A stretch of 64,000 bases of DNA, taken from Alitta virens. Lineage: Eukaryota; Annelida; Polychaeta; Phyllodocida; Nereididae. The position numbers were made by a program, and so were the translations under genes. Below, piece after piece: positions 1 through 11,568 of this stretch; position 1 is the stretch's first letter, and every line of letters begins with the position of its first letter. Below the pieces are notes generated by a model. The model saw nothing but the letters and a program-made list of their open reading frames with translations, made no database searches and was not told the origin of the DNA. The stretch covers positions 36,743,685 to 36,807,684 of the forward strand of contig OW028578.1 in NCBI GenBank assembly GCA_932294295.1. Direction: 5' to 3'.

Positions 1-687
1 AATCTAACATGCATTGGTATAAGTACAGAATTTTACACACGTATACAGACCTCCAAAAATATCTCGCTATCATTCTGATAGTTATTTGATGGACCCAGAT
101 TCCAGAATTGTCTGCTCTTGCTTTGCTGATAATCAAATTATCATTAAGGGGTTTATTATCATTGAAGGGTTTATTAATTATTTCACTATAATATCTTATT
201 TTTGTTAAATACAAACAACTTATATTTACCTCGGGGTCAATTTCTGACTGTTACGCTACTTACGCTAGTCCTTGTTCGCCCAACTAATTCTAACACGGGA
301 GCGCTGTCGGGTGTTGACAGACCTATAGTGTTTTTTTTTTCAGTTGCCCCAGTAGCGGTTGGTAAACTTCCAACTTATATTGTTGTGGTATTTTGTATGA
401 GATACATTATATTTGTATGAAAAGATGAGATAATATCTGTAGAAGGTATCCAATTATATTTGTATAAGACACATTATGTCTGTGACATACATGATATTTT
501 TTGTACCAATTATATTAATTGTTTGTTATGTTATTGTTGCCAATGATGCGTAATTATTGTTGTTGAGAATAAATAGTTTATTGACTGATTGACAAATCTT
601 CAGATATTGTATATGTTTTGTCGATTGTGTTGCTTTGCCAATGAGAAACATTCTTCGAGTAAAGAATTTTGAAGGTTCGGTTGTTAT
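1..687. other. Gene-free AT-rich stretch
   Basis: No exon with a coding-like frame plus splice signals is visible here. The open frame at 202-420 has no ATG in a good context and no family resemblance. An AATAAA at about 570 followed by alternating GATTGAC looks like the tail of an old retroposed copy, but too little is preserved to name it. Confidence 0.4.
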
Positions 688-800
688 GTAGCTAGGTGGC
701 CTAATGGTTAGGGCGTTAACCAGCTGTCCTTGATGATATTGGTTTCAAATTCTGATCTGGCCATCTGAACCATGTTGGTAGCATTGTCTAAGTTTATGTT
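688..800 (+). repeat. tRNA-derived SINE relic
   Basis: A tRNA-like head is visible: an A-box-like TGGCCTAATGGTTAGGGCG and a degenerate B box (GGTTTCAAATTC) about 40 bases later, followed by an A-rich run near 810. The same A-box wording recurs, in reverse orientation, in the SINE-B copies elsewhere in the window (for example 38620-38730), so this is probably a distant relative. The decayed B box argues against a functional tRNA gene. Confidence 0.5.
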
Positions 801-877
801 AAAAATGTTAAAAAAAAAAATGCTGTCACCTCAATAGTGTCTACTTTAAAATGCTCAGTTTTGAAAGCATATGAATG

Positions 878-1250
878 TCATTTAAGTAGCCAGGGCTGTT
901 TATGACCAATTTTCAAAATATTTTCATAAATACAAGAAAATATGTCATCTAGGTGATCAACAAAATTTATATTAATGATGAATCTTGAAACCAAATAGGG
1001 CAATTGATAAAACTGTGTCTCAATAATAGCATTTCTCCATCCTCGCTCATCACCAGGGTAGAGAACATCCTCATTCATAAGTGGAATTGGATAGGTTGCC
1101 ACATTAGTTGGTGGAGAATCCGGTCCCAAGTGACAAAGTGTGACTGTTTGAGTCCTCGTTGTTTTAAGTTCTTGACTAGGGGTGTCAAACCTCACATGGT
1201 CGTTAGGATATATTGTAATCCCTGTATGTGGCAACTTGCCTCCTGATGTT
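878..1250 (-). CDS. Candidate orphan exon, unknown protein
   Basis: On the minus strand a frame stays open for about 120 codons. It starts just after an acceptor-like ACATCAG (around 1241-1247) and reads through a Pro/Tyr/Asp-rich segment (HLGPDSPPTN, YPIPLMNEDV, GDERGWRN). The composition is unlike translated repeats in this window. It lies downstream of the GRHPR 3' end on the same strand, so it cannot be a GRHPR exon without bypassing the GRHPR stop. I do not recognise the family. It may be an exon of a neighbouring gene, a retrocopy fragment, or chance. Confidence 0.25.
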
Positions 1251-1456
1251 TGGCTACTATGGAGGATTGCTGTTTAGCTTAATTGTTACAGGCGCTGGAA
1301 AGGCTGCCGCACTAGATTAGTTTACCTTGAGAAACGGGCTGCAATGAGCTTTCTCATTATGTTATCTGTAAACTGTAGCTTATTGCTGAACTAAAGTTCT
1401 GAATAGCATTAAGACATGACACATGCATGGAGGTATACTGATACTTTTATCAGCGG

Positions 1457-1462
1457 TTTATT
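1457..1462 (-). promoter_or_regulatory. Candidate GRHPR poly(A) signal
   Basis: AATAAA on the minus strand, about 140 bases past the GRHPR stop codon. It would give a short 3' UTR of roughly 150-160 nt. No other AATAAA was noticed between the stop and this point. Confidence 0.5.
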
Positions 1463-1600
1463 CCTGACTATTTGCTCACCATGCTGCTATACACAAAATG
1501 GTATTGATAAAATCCCTAAAAAGATCTTTAAAAATGCATTAAAAAAAAGCATTACAAACTGTGAAATAATGCAATACTATGTTCGGTCTCGGTCTAAATG

Positions 1601-1750
1601 TCATTGCTCATTGCTTGGAACGATGACTGCCCCTTGGGCCTTGTTTCCGTCCAAAAATGCGAGAATGTTCTCGGCGGTCATTTTGGACATTTTATATCTG
1701 GCTTCGTTTGTAGCACTTGCGATGTGAGGTGTGACAATGCAGTTGTCAAG
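1601..1750 (-). CDS. GRHPR: GRHPR coding exon 4 (terminal)
   Basis: Residues 281-329 and the stop codon. It begins after TCTTTTTCAG. TPHIASAT contains the general acid/base His289; the following helix (MSKMTAENILAFL) packs on the substrate domain in the family. The C terminus is a few residues different from vertebrate proteins. Confidence 0.96.
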   Translation of the reverse strand, partial: LDNCIVTPHIASATNEARYKMSKMTAENILAFLDGNKAQGAVIVPSNEQ

Positions 1751-4700
1751 CTGAAAAAGAGAAATAGCAATATAAGCTGTCAAAGAGAAATTGCAATATA
1801 AATTCATAACTATTGGAATATAGAATGAAAAATGTCTATAGATTGAACTAAGAATCAGTGATTTTCTAATTAACAGAATTATATCTGATGCCTGAAGTGA
1901 ATCCAGTAATTTTGAATTAACATACAAGCTAGCTGTCAGACAAGTCATAAATGCAGATCCCAGGCTAATTGACACCAAATGTGCTTCCAGATACTCTGTT
2001 TTTTTAATAGACGGGACATACACCTATGCACACAGCAGCCATTTTGAAATTTTTGCCCCATTGACCTCATTTTGGTTATGTCATATATTATGAAATCATT
2101 ACTTCTCCATTGTTCTTGCACTCTGTGACCTCACCATGGCCATTGTCTTCTGATGACATCAACATACTATATCTGAGTGCAAAGAGAGGTCACTGAGGCA
2201 AAAATGCCAACATGGCTGCTGTGTGAAAAGGGTGTATTGTCATCACTTGGACATTGTTGGCATTGGCACCTTCTTAATTGTTATAAGGTCTTTCATTTTG
2301 GTCTTCTATGGGAAAAACTTAATCTGGGTTAATGATATTTTTGCTTTGAGCATGATTTCTTCTATGAAAAAACATACGGGGAGTTGGCCAGGGTAATTAC
2401 CACATTAACGGGTAAAATGTTTGGGTGACTGGATCTTCTGCGAATTTGGTTGCATGCTCTACAGAGTGTTCCCCTTTATGTTCTTCTACTTTTATGGTTG
2501 CCTTGGAGCTGTTAACTGACCCATGAAGGAGTGAAAAGATATAATTTATCTTCGGGTAGGGGATTGGATGTTCACCAGTTTTGTTTTTGCATTTCATCAG
2601 TGAATCTTAAGCAGGGGGAATGTTAAGAGTGTGATTTTCTTTCTTACCGTTAACAATGGGTCATTAGATGGCAGCGGTTCAGGCTCTGTGACGTCAACAG
2701 CTGCCGCTCTGATCTCTCCAGACTTCAAGGCATCGTAAAGATCATCCAATTTGACCACTCCGCCTCTGCTGATATTGACTAAGACTGCTGTTTTCTTCAT
2801 CTTTTGAAATGTCTCCTTTCTGAACAAGTGCTTCGTCTCCACCGTCAAGTTGCAGCAAGCGATGATGAAGTCAGATTCTGTCATCAGCGTATCCATGGTA
2901 GCGTATTCACCCTGGACGTCTTTAGCGTGAGGCATTTCAACGACATCTTGGTACAGCAGTCGCTTGATGCCAAATCCTCTGATGCGTTTCGCGACGCTAT
3001 AACCAATTCTCCCGAGACCGATGATCCCCACAGTGCTTTCGGCAATCTCCGGACCACATAACCACATGGGAACCCATGTTCCCCATTCGCCGTTCTTTAC
3101 TGCTCTAATTCCTGAAAAATTCGGATAAGATTTTTAAAATTTTTTTTGAAAATATGGTATATGGGTAAACCACTTCGGTATAAAAACCGTTTTTCAAGCG
3201 GCTTATTAAAAACAAGGATTAAAATAAGCAATAACATAAAATCATGAAAAGTACAACTTTTATTATTTGGCTCCAGTTTTGAAGCTATCAATAGTATCAC
3301 AGTTTTATAAGCTCTCTGACAGTAGATTCCAAACAACTGATGCTCTATATTAGCCAGAACTGACCTACATGGCATTAGATGCGATGTAGGGTCGGAACGC
3401 GTTGTATAGGAATTCTTGGAAGTTGACATTTACGAAATTTTTCCCTCAATAAACACGTTAGCATACCTTATTTCGTCGTTATGTACAGGAGTACGACTCT
3501 GTTAACTATCGACTTGTATGCAGATTTTACTTAAAAAGCCAGTGAAAACATCCTTTTCAAGAGCATTTTCAAATTCGTGTTCGCAGGTTCATGCCTTTGT
3601 GGTAAATATACACAAGAGGGCGCATCAGTGCGATTCGGCGCTGATAGCTCTTTACACAGACCGGTTTTTGTCCACTCGGAATCTGACAGTACAACGCTCA
3701 AGAAGTACATCAACAAGCACAAAAATCTCTGTATTAATTTACTAAACTTTCGCCATTGCAATGCCCCAAGCAATCACAGAAATGAGGACTTGCCAGCGTT
3801 ATTCTGGTTGCCACTAGGGGCGTTGAAACGTCGCCGGAGCCCTCTTGTGAGTTTTGGCAGAACTAGACGGCCATGTTTTTCATAATGCTCACATGTAATC
3901 AAGTGAACATGAAATCAAAAATAGTGCAGAAATCGATGATAATGGGAAGAAATCAACCATATCTGCGCGCGATACAATAGAAAAACGGTATGTCTAACGC
4001 TACAGTGGGTGTATGTTGTGTGACAAACGTTTACTAAAAGGCTAGTTCCCACGCAAGCCAAAAAGTCAATATTTTTTCATCCAGGACCTTGTAACCCTGT
4101 CCTGTGGACGGGGGACTTGTAGCTAGCTCTATATATGACATTTGAGTTTGACATTCTGGTAATACAACATTTAATGAATTTGCCAGACGAGTATAAGTTT
4201 CCTGAATGTCACATGCCATAACTACAGAAATGACTAGATGTTAAGGAGCATTTCCAAGAATACAATTAAACATATTAACACAGAGGAAATATCTATACGT
4301 TCTTGTATGCTTTGCCATTTAAGCTGTTTCAATAAAATTTATGTTTACTTTATACTGTAATATAAAAACTATCCAGGCCTTTCCATGTCTGTTTCCAGAT
4401 GGTTTAGCCATACCACCATCAGAATCAGCTAGAGTTTTTTCACCCTTTTCGTGCAGCAGCCATGTTGGCAATATTGCCTCATTTTGATTGTGTTATTATG
4501 ACATCATTACTTCTCAATTGTTCTTGCACTCTGTGACCTCACCATGGCCATTGTCCATTGATGATGTCACAATACTATATCTGAGTACAAAGAGAGGTCA
4601 ATGAGGCAAAATGCCAACATGGCTGCTCTGTGAAAAGAGTGTTATTAAAAAGTTACTTTTAATTACAATCAGACAAATATTGTTTCGACAGGATTTTGTA

Positions 4701-7700
4701 GTTGTGCGTACCCAGGGGATAAATTTGGAAAGATGGTCTGATTAAGCAGTGGTAGTACAGGATACTAAAAATTGTTTAAATAAGCATATATTAAGTTCAG
4801 CACCGAACAGACGAACCACATTAAAAGTTGTGCAGCACCGCTTTTAATATCTTTCTTTTTTTTTTGCTTATTTTTACTGGGAAACATTTCCTTTGCTGGA
4901 AGCTCAATGTTAATGTCCCAGTTCTGCTGGGTCTGAAGCTTAGTCAGCTTATACCGCTGCCAGAGGCGGATGTGATGAAGAGATCATAAGCTTGGAGTGC
5001 ACACCATGTTACACATATACCCCATGGGTGGGGTCTTTTGCTTCAGCATAGATACCGAGTAAAAGGCACCTCCAATTTAAAGTCATATGCAATCGACATC
5101 CGGCTGGAATGTTGCTCATGAAGAGTGCCCCGGACCAGGGACTGTCAGCAAAGCTGGCCAATGTTGAATTGGTAGATGTGTTAACCATTAGTCCGCCCAG
5201 CTGCTATTTTAAATGATTTTTCAGAAGACTAACAAACCTACCTTCAGGTATTCTCCTTGACACAGCCAATAGCAAAGTAATGGCAAAATCAGCGACCGAT
5301 TCTGTGGAGATGACTGGAGTGTTTGCGACTGCGATGTTCCTTTTCTTGCACTCTTCCGTGTCGATATGTTCAAAGCCAACTGACATGGTACAGATCACTT
5401 TCAAACTGGGCCCTAGAAAAACAATGAAAATGTAAACTTTTATGAACAGATAGATAGATAGATGTGAAGTGCAGCCTCTAAGGCAAGCTCTTGCCACTAG
5501 CGAGGGTTGATTGATGAGGTGAGTGAGAGGAGGAGTCCACCCATGTTACACATTTACCCCATGAGTGGGATCTGTTACTTGCCTCAGCATAGACACCGAG
5601 TACAAGGGACCACCAATTTAATGTCTCATCCGAACGACATCCAGCTGGGATGTGGCTCATGAAGAGTGCCCGGCCCCCAGGACCTTCAGCAGAGCTGACC
5701 AATGTGGCATTGGCGGATGTCTGAAAATTAGCCAATCTGGTGAAAAGAAAATCAGGCGGCTGGGCTCAGCGGTAGTGCACTGGGCTTTTGAGTCCCATAT
5801 TTATCTGTGAGACTTAATTTGGACACATGTGTCATCAACAATTAAAATGTGATCTGTAATTCCAGAGATTTGTTAAGTGAAATCAGAGAGGAAAATATTT
5901 GTTGTTGACGGTTAATTGTCCATCAAAAATAACCTGTCAAATTACTCAGTGTAACAAACGTTTTTACCTTAATTTCACATGATAAAACTTAATCACTTCA
6001 ATTTGATACACACACATATTAAGGTTAAGAAAATATAATTAAAAATTATGTAAAAAAAAAGGAAAGATTTAATTGCAAGCATTCTCAAGTGATCCAGTCA
6101 TATTTCTTCTTTTTATGTAACAGTTGAATGCTTCAAGTTAGTTTCAAAAATTCTTATTTTGACAGATTTGGTCTAGTATAGATAACATATAGTATACTCT
6201 GTTATGCCTCCACTTAATGTGAAACAACTGTGTAAATCTAAACCATTTTAAACTTTGCCCCCATCAAATTGCTGAATTGACATGGCCTCAAATTACCTAA
6301 TGTGCCTCTGACCTAGAATAAAATTCTGTTTGTAAATCAGCTACAAAAATAGCTACAAATGGTATAGTGGCACCTCTACACTGAGACCACTCAGTGTGCA
6401 ACTTTCACTGGTTTTAGAATATGACGGGGTCAACAAACTGGATAGGTGATCTTATTTGTGAGGTGGTCCTAATAATAAAATTGTTAACTGAGAGGTGGTG
6501 TAAAAGTGAGGTGGTTTAAGAGTAACATGGTTTAAGAGTGAGGTGGTTTAATAGTGAGGTGGTTTAATAGTAAGGTGGTTTAAGAGTGAGGTGGTTTAGG
6601 AGTGAGGTGGTTTAATAGTGAGGTGGTTTAAGAGTGAGGTGGTTTAACAGTGAGGTGGTTTAGGAGTGAGGTGGTTTAAGAGTGAGGTGGTATAACAGTG
6701 AGGAGGTTTAGGAGTGAGGTGGTTTAATAGTGAGGTGGTTTAGGTGTGAGGTGGTTTAGGAGTGAAGTGGTTTAATAGTGAGGTGGTTTAAGAGTGAAGT
6801 GGTTTAACAGTGAGGAGGTTGAGGAGTGAGGTGGTTTAATAGTGAGGAGGTTTAGGAGTGAGGTGGTTTAATAGTGAGGTGGTTTAAGAGTGAGGTGGTT
6901 TAGGAGTGAAGTGGTTTAATAGTGAGGTGGTTTAAGAGTGAAGTGGTTTAACAGTGAGGAGGTTGAGGAGTGAGGTGGTTTAATAGTGAGGAGGTTTAGG
7001 AGTGAGGTGGTTTAAGAGTGAGGTGGTTTAGGTGTGAGGTGGTTTAGGAGTGAAGTGGTTTAATAGTAAGGTGGTTTAATAGTGAGGTGGTTAAAGAGTG
7101 AGGTGGTTTAGGTGTGAGGTGGTTTAGGAGTGAAGTGGTTTAATAGTAAGGTGGTTTAATAGTGAGGTGGTTTAATAGTGAGGTGGTCTTAATTATGAGG
7201 AGCGGCATGGTCCTAATAGTGAGGTAGTCTTTAACTAAAATTGGGATGGATCCACTTTTCACGGCAAGTACGATTGGGTCATGGCCCACACTTATTTGTT
7301 GTTTTCGTGTTTTGTTTGTTCTCTGGTTTAGATATATGTAGGAAGTTGACCGTTGTTTACTATATTAAAAGCTATTAATATCACTGAAAAACAATCCATT
7401 CATGCACCAGTCGTGTCTTACGTGACGAAGATAAGATAACACATTCAAAGGTGATATTCAAACATTTTAAAGAATTCTCAAGTGAAACTTCAAGAGCCTA
7501 TGTAATCATCCTAAACGCGTTGCATCTGCATGAATACAGCGAGACCTTGGACTTGACCTTGTCCCAGTAATAAAATGTCATTCTCAAGGAGACAAACTGA
7601 GGTATCACGTACGTTTGTCAGATTTATACATCAGCTGATACATAAATGCAATTAGATGAGCTGGTATTAGTTAGAATTAGAGTGATGTAAAAATATTAGA

Positions 7701-8830
7701 TTTTTGTTGCCTTCGGCAGCCGTCCTACACAATTCTTGTCACGAGTCACCAAGGTTACAAGTAAACATACAAAATATGAGTTCTGCCATTTGTGTCAGCC
7801 TGGAGTAAACAGCATGTTACACATTTACCCCATGGGTGGGGTCTTTTACTTGCCTCGGCATAGACACTGAGCACAAGGCACCTCCAATTTAACATCTCAT
7901 GCGGTCGACATCCATGCAGCTGGGATGTAGCTCATGAAGAGTCAGCTAAAGAGTGCCCAGACTCAGGAGGAAACCTGGGACCTTCTGAATCAATGGAACT
8001 GGCCTTTAACTTTACCACTGCAGTACCAATTAAACTTAATGTAAGGCACTTGCACCGAGGTTTATATAATATGGAGATGTACTGTCCAGAGGTGTTTTTT
8101 TCCCCCTTCTTCTTCAATGACATTCAGGTCAGTTTACTTAAAACCTTTTCAATTCCTCAAGTACTACAGATCTAATATTGGCATAGTGCACAATTTATAA
8201 ATGAGACATTTAACAAAATACCTCATCATGGCATAAGACTGCAAAGACTCCAGGACTACCAGACATGCCAAGTCTCACTCATTCAGAGTCTCACTCATTT
8301 GGTTGCTGTCTCACTCCTCTGAACCTGAGTATTTCCTCCTTTTTTTATTTGCCTGATTCTAAGAGAACCAGAATAAATCTTTAAAATTTTAATGTAAACT
8401 GGTCGGAAAGAGCCAAAACTCATTCAATCCTCATTCCAGAATTTGGCATCTCTGAGACGACCCGAGAGCCATCAACTCAGCACAGGAAGTTTCGTGCCTC
8501 AGAATCTTTTCTGAAATCAGCTCCGGCACTCTCCAGATTTTTGGTGCGCTTTCGGCTGATTTACTATACTTAGACGCGGGCAAAATTCCGCCATGGTCAG
8601 CAATAGAAAAACTTTATTCATTTACCTGCAGCATCCAAAACTTCTTTGTCAATTCTGTCTGTCAACAAACAAAAAAGGACATCAATTCCCTTCACGTTCT
8701 TTATAAGTTCGTCTTGGGGGACCGCTTCGTCACTCTGCCATTGGGTCACTTCGAATTCCTTCGCTTCTTTCAAAATCGACAACCCGGGTTCCGGAATGTT
8801 CCTGGTTACATACATTCTCAGTGGAGCCAT
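1601..8830 (-). CDS. GRHPR: Glyoxylate reductase/hydroxypyruvate reductase, 4 exons
   Basis: Complete gene. Exons in order of transcription: 8626-8830, 5242-5412, 2648-3111, 1601-1750; 990 nt, 329 residues, close to the 328 of the human enzyme. Introns are phase 1, 1 and 0 with GT/AG ends. The product is a D-2-hydroxyacid dehydrogenase that reduces glyoxylate to glycolate and hydroxypyruvate to D-glycerate with NADPH. The Rossmann signature GLGRIG is at residues 157-162. The catalytic set matches the human positions with a constant offset of four: Arg241 (NISRGG), Glu270 (EPEPLP) and His289 (TPHIAS). There is no clear targeting signal, so cytosolic location is expected. An acceptor-like TTTCAG ends at 8848, 18 nt before the ATG, suggesting a 5' UTR intron. 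Introns 1-3 hold SINE-B copies, a tandem array and two MITEs. Confidence 0.97.
2020..2235. mobile_element. Foldback MITE, copy 1 (GRHPR intron 3)
   Basis: The ends are inverted repeats: CACAGCAGCCATTTTG near the left end and AACATGGCTGCTGTGTG near the right. The interior is AT-rich and itself partly inverted (GTGACCTCACCATGGCC against AGAGAGGTCACTGAGGC). A second copy lies at 4441-4641 in intron 2. No coding capacity. Confidence 0.75.
2648..3111 (-). CDS. GRHPR: GRHPR coding exon 3 (NADP-binding core)
   Basis: Residues 126-280. It begins after TTTTTCAG and ends at ACG|GTAAGA. It holds the WGTWVPMWLCG segment, the GLGRIG nucleotide-binding loop (157-162), the NISRGG substrate arginine (Arg241) and DVTEPEPLP with the glutamate that polarises the catalytic histidine (Glu270). 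Confidence 0.97.
3560..3900. other. CpG-richer patch in GRHPR intron 2
   Basis: Several CpGs stand out against the AT-rich surroundings. A plus-strand frame at 3577-3885 is open but has no recognisable motif and no neighbouring splice-compatible exon, so I do not call it a gene. It could be an old repeat or a regulatory segment. Confidence 0.25.
4441..4641. mobile_element. Foldback MITE, copy 2 (GRHPR intron 2)
   Basis: The same family as 2020-2235. Left end CACCCTTTTCGTGCAGCAGCC, near-mirror right end GGCTGCTCTGTGAAAAGAGTG. The central segments share long identical blocks with copy 1 (TTCTTGCACTCTGTGACCTC and CTATATCTGAGT), so the two copies are fairly young or conserved. Confidence 0.75.
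4920..5203 (-). repeat. SINE-B (tRNA-headed) copy
   Basis: Diagnostic body (ACCCCATGGGTGGGGTCTTTTGC, CCTCCAATTTAA, GCTCATGAAGAGTGCCC) ending in a reverse-complement tRNA-like head (AACCATTAGTCCGCCCAGC). The element therefore reads on the minus strand, as GRHPR does. It sits immediately 3' of GRHPR exon 2. Confidence 0.75.
5242..5412 (-). CDS. GRHPR: GRHPR coding exon 2
   Basis: Residues 69-126 with the junction codons. It begins after TTTCTAG and ends at GAAG|GTAGGT. It carries LKVICTMSVGFEHID, NTPVISTESVADFAITLLLA and RRIPEG, the conserved hinge and helix before the NADP domain. Both flanking introns are phase 1. Confidence 0.96.
5447..5728 (-). repeat. SINE-B copy with (GATA)n flank
   Basis: Starts with an AGATAGATAGATAG run and GTGAAGTGCAGCCTCTAAGG, followed by the SINE-B body, and ends near GCGGATGTCTG. 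The copy at 41705-42014 has the same start, so the GATA run marks the 3' tail of the element when read on the minus strand. The open frame at 5478-5735 is SINE sequence, not a gene. Confidence 0.75.
5752..5805 (+). repeat. Truncated tRNA-like fragment
   Basis: CTGGGCTCAGCGGTAGTGCACT matches an A box followed by an anticodon-arm-like stretch, but the B box is missing. Most likely a SINE head cut short. Confidence 0.4.
6370..7240. repeat. 16-bp tandem array (GTGAGGTGGTTTAAKA)
   Basis: About 45 imperfect copies of a 16-bp unit fill 6490-7200, with variants GAAGTGG, GAGGAGG and a few GGTCTTA units at the edges. The left flank contains GAGACCACTCAGTGTGCAAC, resembling the ends of the GACCACC repeat family seen at 17754 and 23781. 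It lies in GRHPR intron 1. Confidence 0.85.
7795..7985 (-). repeat. SINE-B copy (partial)
   Basis: Body motifs ACATTTACCCCATGGGTG, CCTCGGCATAGACACTGAG and TAGCTCATGAAGAGTC are present; the tRNA-like head is degraded. In GRHPR intron 1. Confidence 0.65.
8626..8830 (-). CDS. GRHPR: GRHPR coding exon 1
   Basis: Encodes residues 1-68 plus the first base of codon 69. The ATG at 8830-8828 opens MAPLRMYVTRNIPEPGL, the usual N-terminal beta strand and IPE(P)G motif of this family. The donor is GCAG|GTAAA. The stretch LIKNVKGIDVLFCLLTDRID corresponds to the substrate-domain segment before the family's DAAG motif. Confidence 0.96.
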
Positions 8831-8847
8831 TATGTTGGTTGAATCAG

Positions 8848-11168
8848 CTGAAATTTGAAATAAAAACTAAACTCAGTTTATTTGGTGGAAACTATTCATA
8901 ATGGGATTACATGATTGTGTAGTTGCAACTAAGAGCCAAAAGTATCATTGGTCTTTAAATGAATCCCTTGACTTAGTTGTGTCAATGTCTTAATGATAAA
9001 ATGGTAAATTGATGAACCAGATTTGAAATACTACTAGAGTACTAATTTTGCAGTTTAGCAAGACTGAGCATGCAGCAATGAAGATTTCTCATGGTGTGAC
9101 AAACATGTATCTTTTTGCACTTTTAATTCTTGAAACTAAATCATATTAAATAATATATCAAAGTGGTTTTAGACTATTATTAATAGGTAACCAAGGCCAT
9201 ATTATTCAGCCCATTTATAGAACCATTAAGAAATTGCAACACCATTAATCTACATCAAAAGATTCAAATTGGTGGGTAGTTTTATCACCCCTGATTTCAA
9301 GAAGGTGTGTACTACAGGGAGAGCCATTTCAGCTGATACAGTTAGTTTCATTAAAAAAGGCCTGTCAAATTGAACCTAGACAAAGCTAAACAACTTCTGC
9401 TATACAATGCTACCAGGCACTAAACAGAACTGTCTGGCTATAGCTGGCTACTCAAAGCTGGATCTAAAGCCCATTTCACACGAGAGTTTTTCCATGTCGT
9501 GATCACATATGATTTGGTCATAACCCCTTCTCATGACAACCACATTTTACTGTGTGCAGCAGGCTATGATCGCGTCATATATGACTTGTGACGAGATCAT
9601 GCAGTTTATGTTGTGATCACAGGGGCCTGGCCTGATAATAGCCAATCAGCTGCGAGGGGTTTTGACTTGACCTAGAATGCAGCAAACCTAGTGCTCTGTC
9701 ATGGGGCATCACAAGAAGGGGTTGTGATGCCGTCACATGTGATGCCATCATATGTGATTCCCGTGGAAAGTGATCCAGCAAATCCTATCTTAAAAGCTCA
9801 TATGGAGAAACATGTTGTAATCTTTGAAAAGATTGTACATACATATTTATTATTATTATTAATCTTTATTGCAGATACACACACATACATCATAGTTAAA
9901 ATATATATATGTGGGTCCATATCCTTCTAATAACTACCTAACTACTGAGTATTATTTTGTGGCACTGTAAAAACGAATTCACAAAACAACCGTACAAAGC
10001 AACTTTATGATATATTAGAGATTTCTTGCATTTACCAAGATTTATATTTTTTTCAGTGGTGATAGGTGGAAGCCGACTATTAGCTAGGAGTAGACAGAAC
10101 TAGCTGGCTTTAGGCAGTTATAGCTACAGCCAAGAAATACGTTGCTACAGCTGTCTAGAGTTTACCATATTTTATAGAACTAACTGTACTATAATAACCA
10201 AGAATCTGTGGTATTATTCTAAACAGTAATTAAATAATAATATCATGTTATATATTTGTCTTCAGTATTTCTGTAAACATAAATAAACTTTAAATTAACT
10301 AAAAAAAAGTCAAGAATTGCACTTACCTTAACAAATTATAATAACAAAAGATAGTAGATTTGTGGTGAGTTTAGACCACTCTCCTTTCAGAAGTGACCCA
10401 GCAGACCCTTTGAGACAAACAAGTGTGAGTGGTGTGATAGTGGCCCAGCCCCCAAACTATGTCAGTGGAACACAAGAGGAGACCAGCTTTGTGGCCTAAA
10501 AAGTCTTGTTCCCATGGTAACTGTTGTTAAAACGGTTGTCATAGTAACCTATTATCCCAGGTCACCAGTTCCCAGGAGATAAATCAGATATTTGGGAGTT
10601 ATATTGTGGCATGTTCACGTAGTTTTAAAATGACAATGTTGCATATATAACACCAACACAGTAAATAATCAGTTTTTAAACTAATTATTTTAAGGACTGA
10701 AGTAGTGCAAGGCCTATTTAATGGCTTTTTGTTTTCATGTAACTCAATTTTGCATACATACATTTAGTTGAATAAGTTATCAGATAAGACATGAGTGCAC
10801 GTACACAAAATGTTGAAATTTCCTATATATCAATGCCTATCAGACAGACTGCACTAATCCAAACTGTTATGTATGCAGTGCAAGGTAGCCCATCAGCGAA
10901 CATGCGATTAAAACAATTAATAGTAAATATAGGTAACAATTTGGTACTGTCCTGCTTGTAGCACTAGCAATCCTTACCATGATGTTCCTTTCATATGTAG
11001 GCATTATTCATATGTTATAACACCAAATGGCTCATAGGTGGCATGCACGTCAGCGGCTTTTGGCCTTAGTGAATGTCTCCTAGCTATGACCATAATATAA
11101 CCAGTTTTCCTTGATTATTTTTGTTTATGTAAATTGTAAGTTTATGGTCAAATAATGTCAGTCAGTCA

Positions 11169-11199
<31 letters not shown>

Positions 11200-11568
11200 T
11201 GTGAGTCTGTGAATCTGTCTGTCTGTCTGTCTGTCCAGCAAATTTATTCACATAAGGCATCATTTACTGGGACTTTTTTGGACTTGGAAAGAGAGTTCTG
11301 TAGTAGATCTGCAAAGAGACATGGGATATGGTCGACCCACTTCCAATGTCTTCCATGAACATCAACTATTAAGCAAGAACCATTATGTTGCTTACAAGGA
11401 AATTTAATATATAAATCCAAAAAAAATACCTGTCAAAGTTAGACATTGATGCCCTGTCAAACCCAGTGGTTATACCCAGGTTACACCAGGCAGTTAGGTA
11501 TCATGCCATAAAAATGCTCTAGCAGGTTCCTTCAATAACACATGACAAAAAATATCATCAAAATCTTA
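8848..11568. other. GRHPR upstream region, no exon recognised
   Basis: No coding exon is evident. A retroposon tail on the minus strand (AATAAAG then an AAT run) lies near 9850-9875. CA-rich and CAGT/CTGT simple repeats lie at 9880 and 11155-11235. A GTTGTCATAGTAAC motif near 10537 resembles an RFX X-box. The GRHPR transcription start should fall in this interval if the 5' UTR intron is real, but I cannot locate it. Confidence 0.4.
11155..11236. repeat. (CAGT)n/(CTGT)n microsatellite
   Basis: Tandem tetranucleotides shifting from CAGT to CTGT units. The overlapping open frame is a translation of the repeat. Confidence 0.9.

Noticed and set aside
3577..3885. 102-codon plus-strand frame in GRHPR intron 2
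   Set aside because: No homology I can see, no splice partner, no start context; the local CpG content explains the lack of stops.
5478..5735. 85-codon minus-strand frame inside GRHPR intron 1
   Set aside because: Entirely SINE-B sequence.
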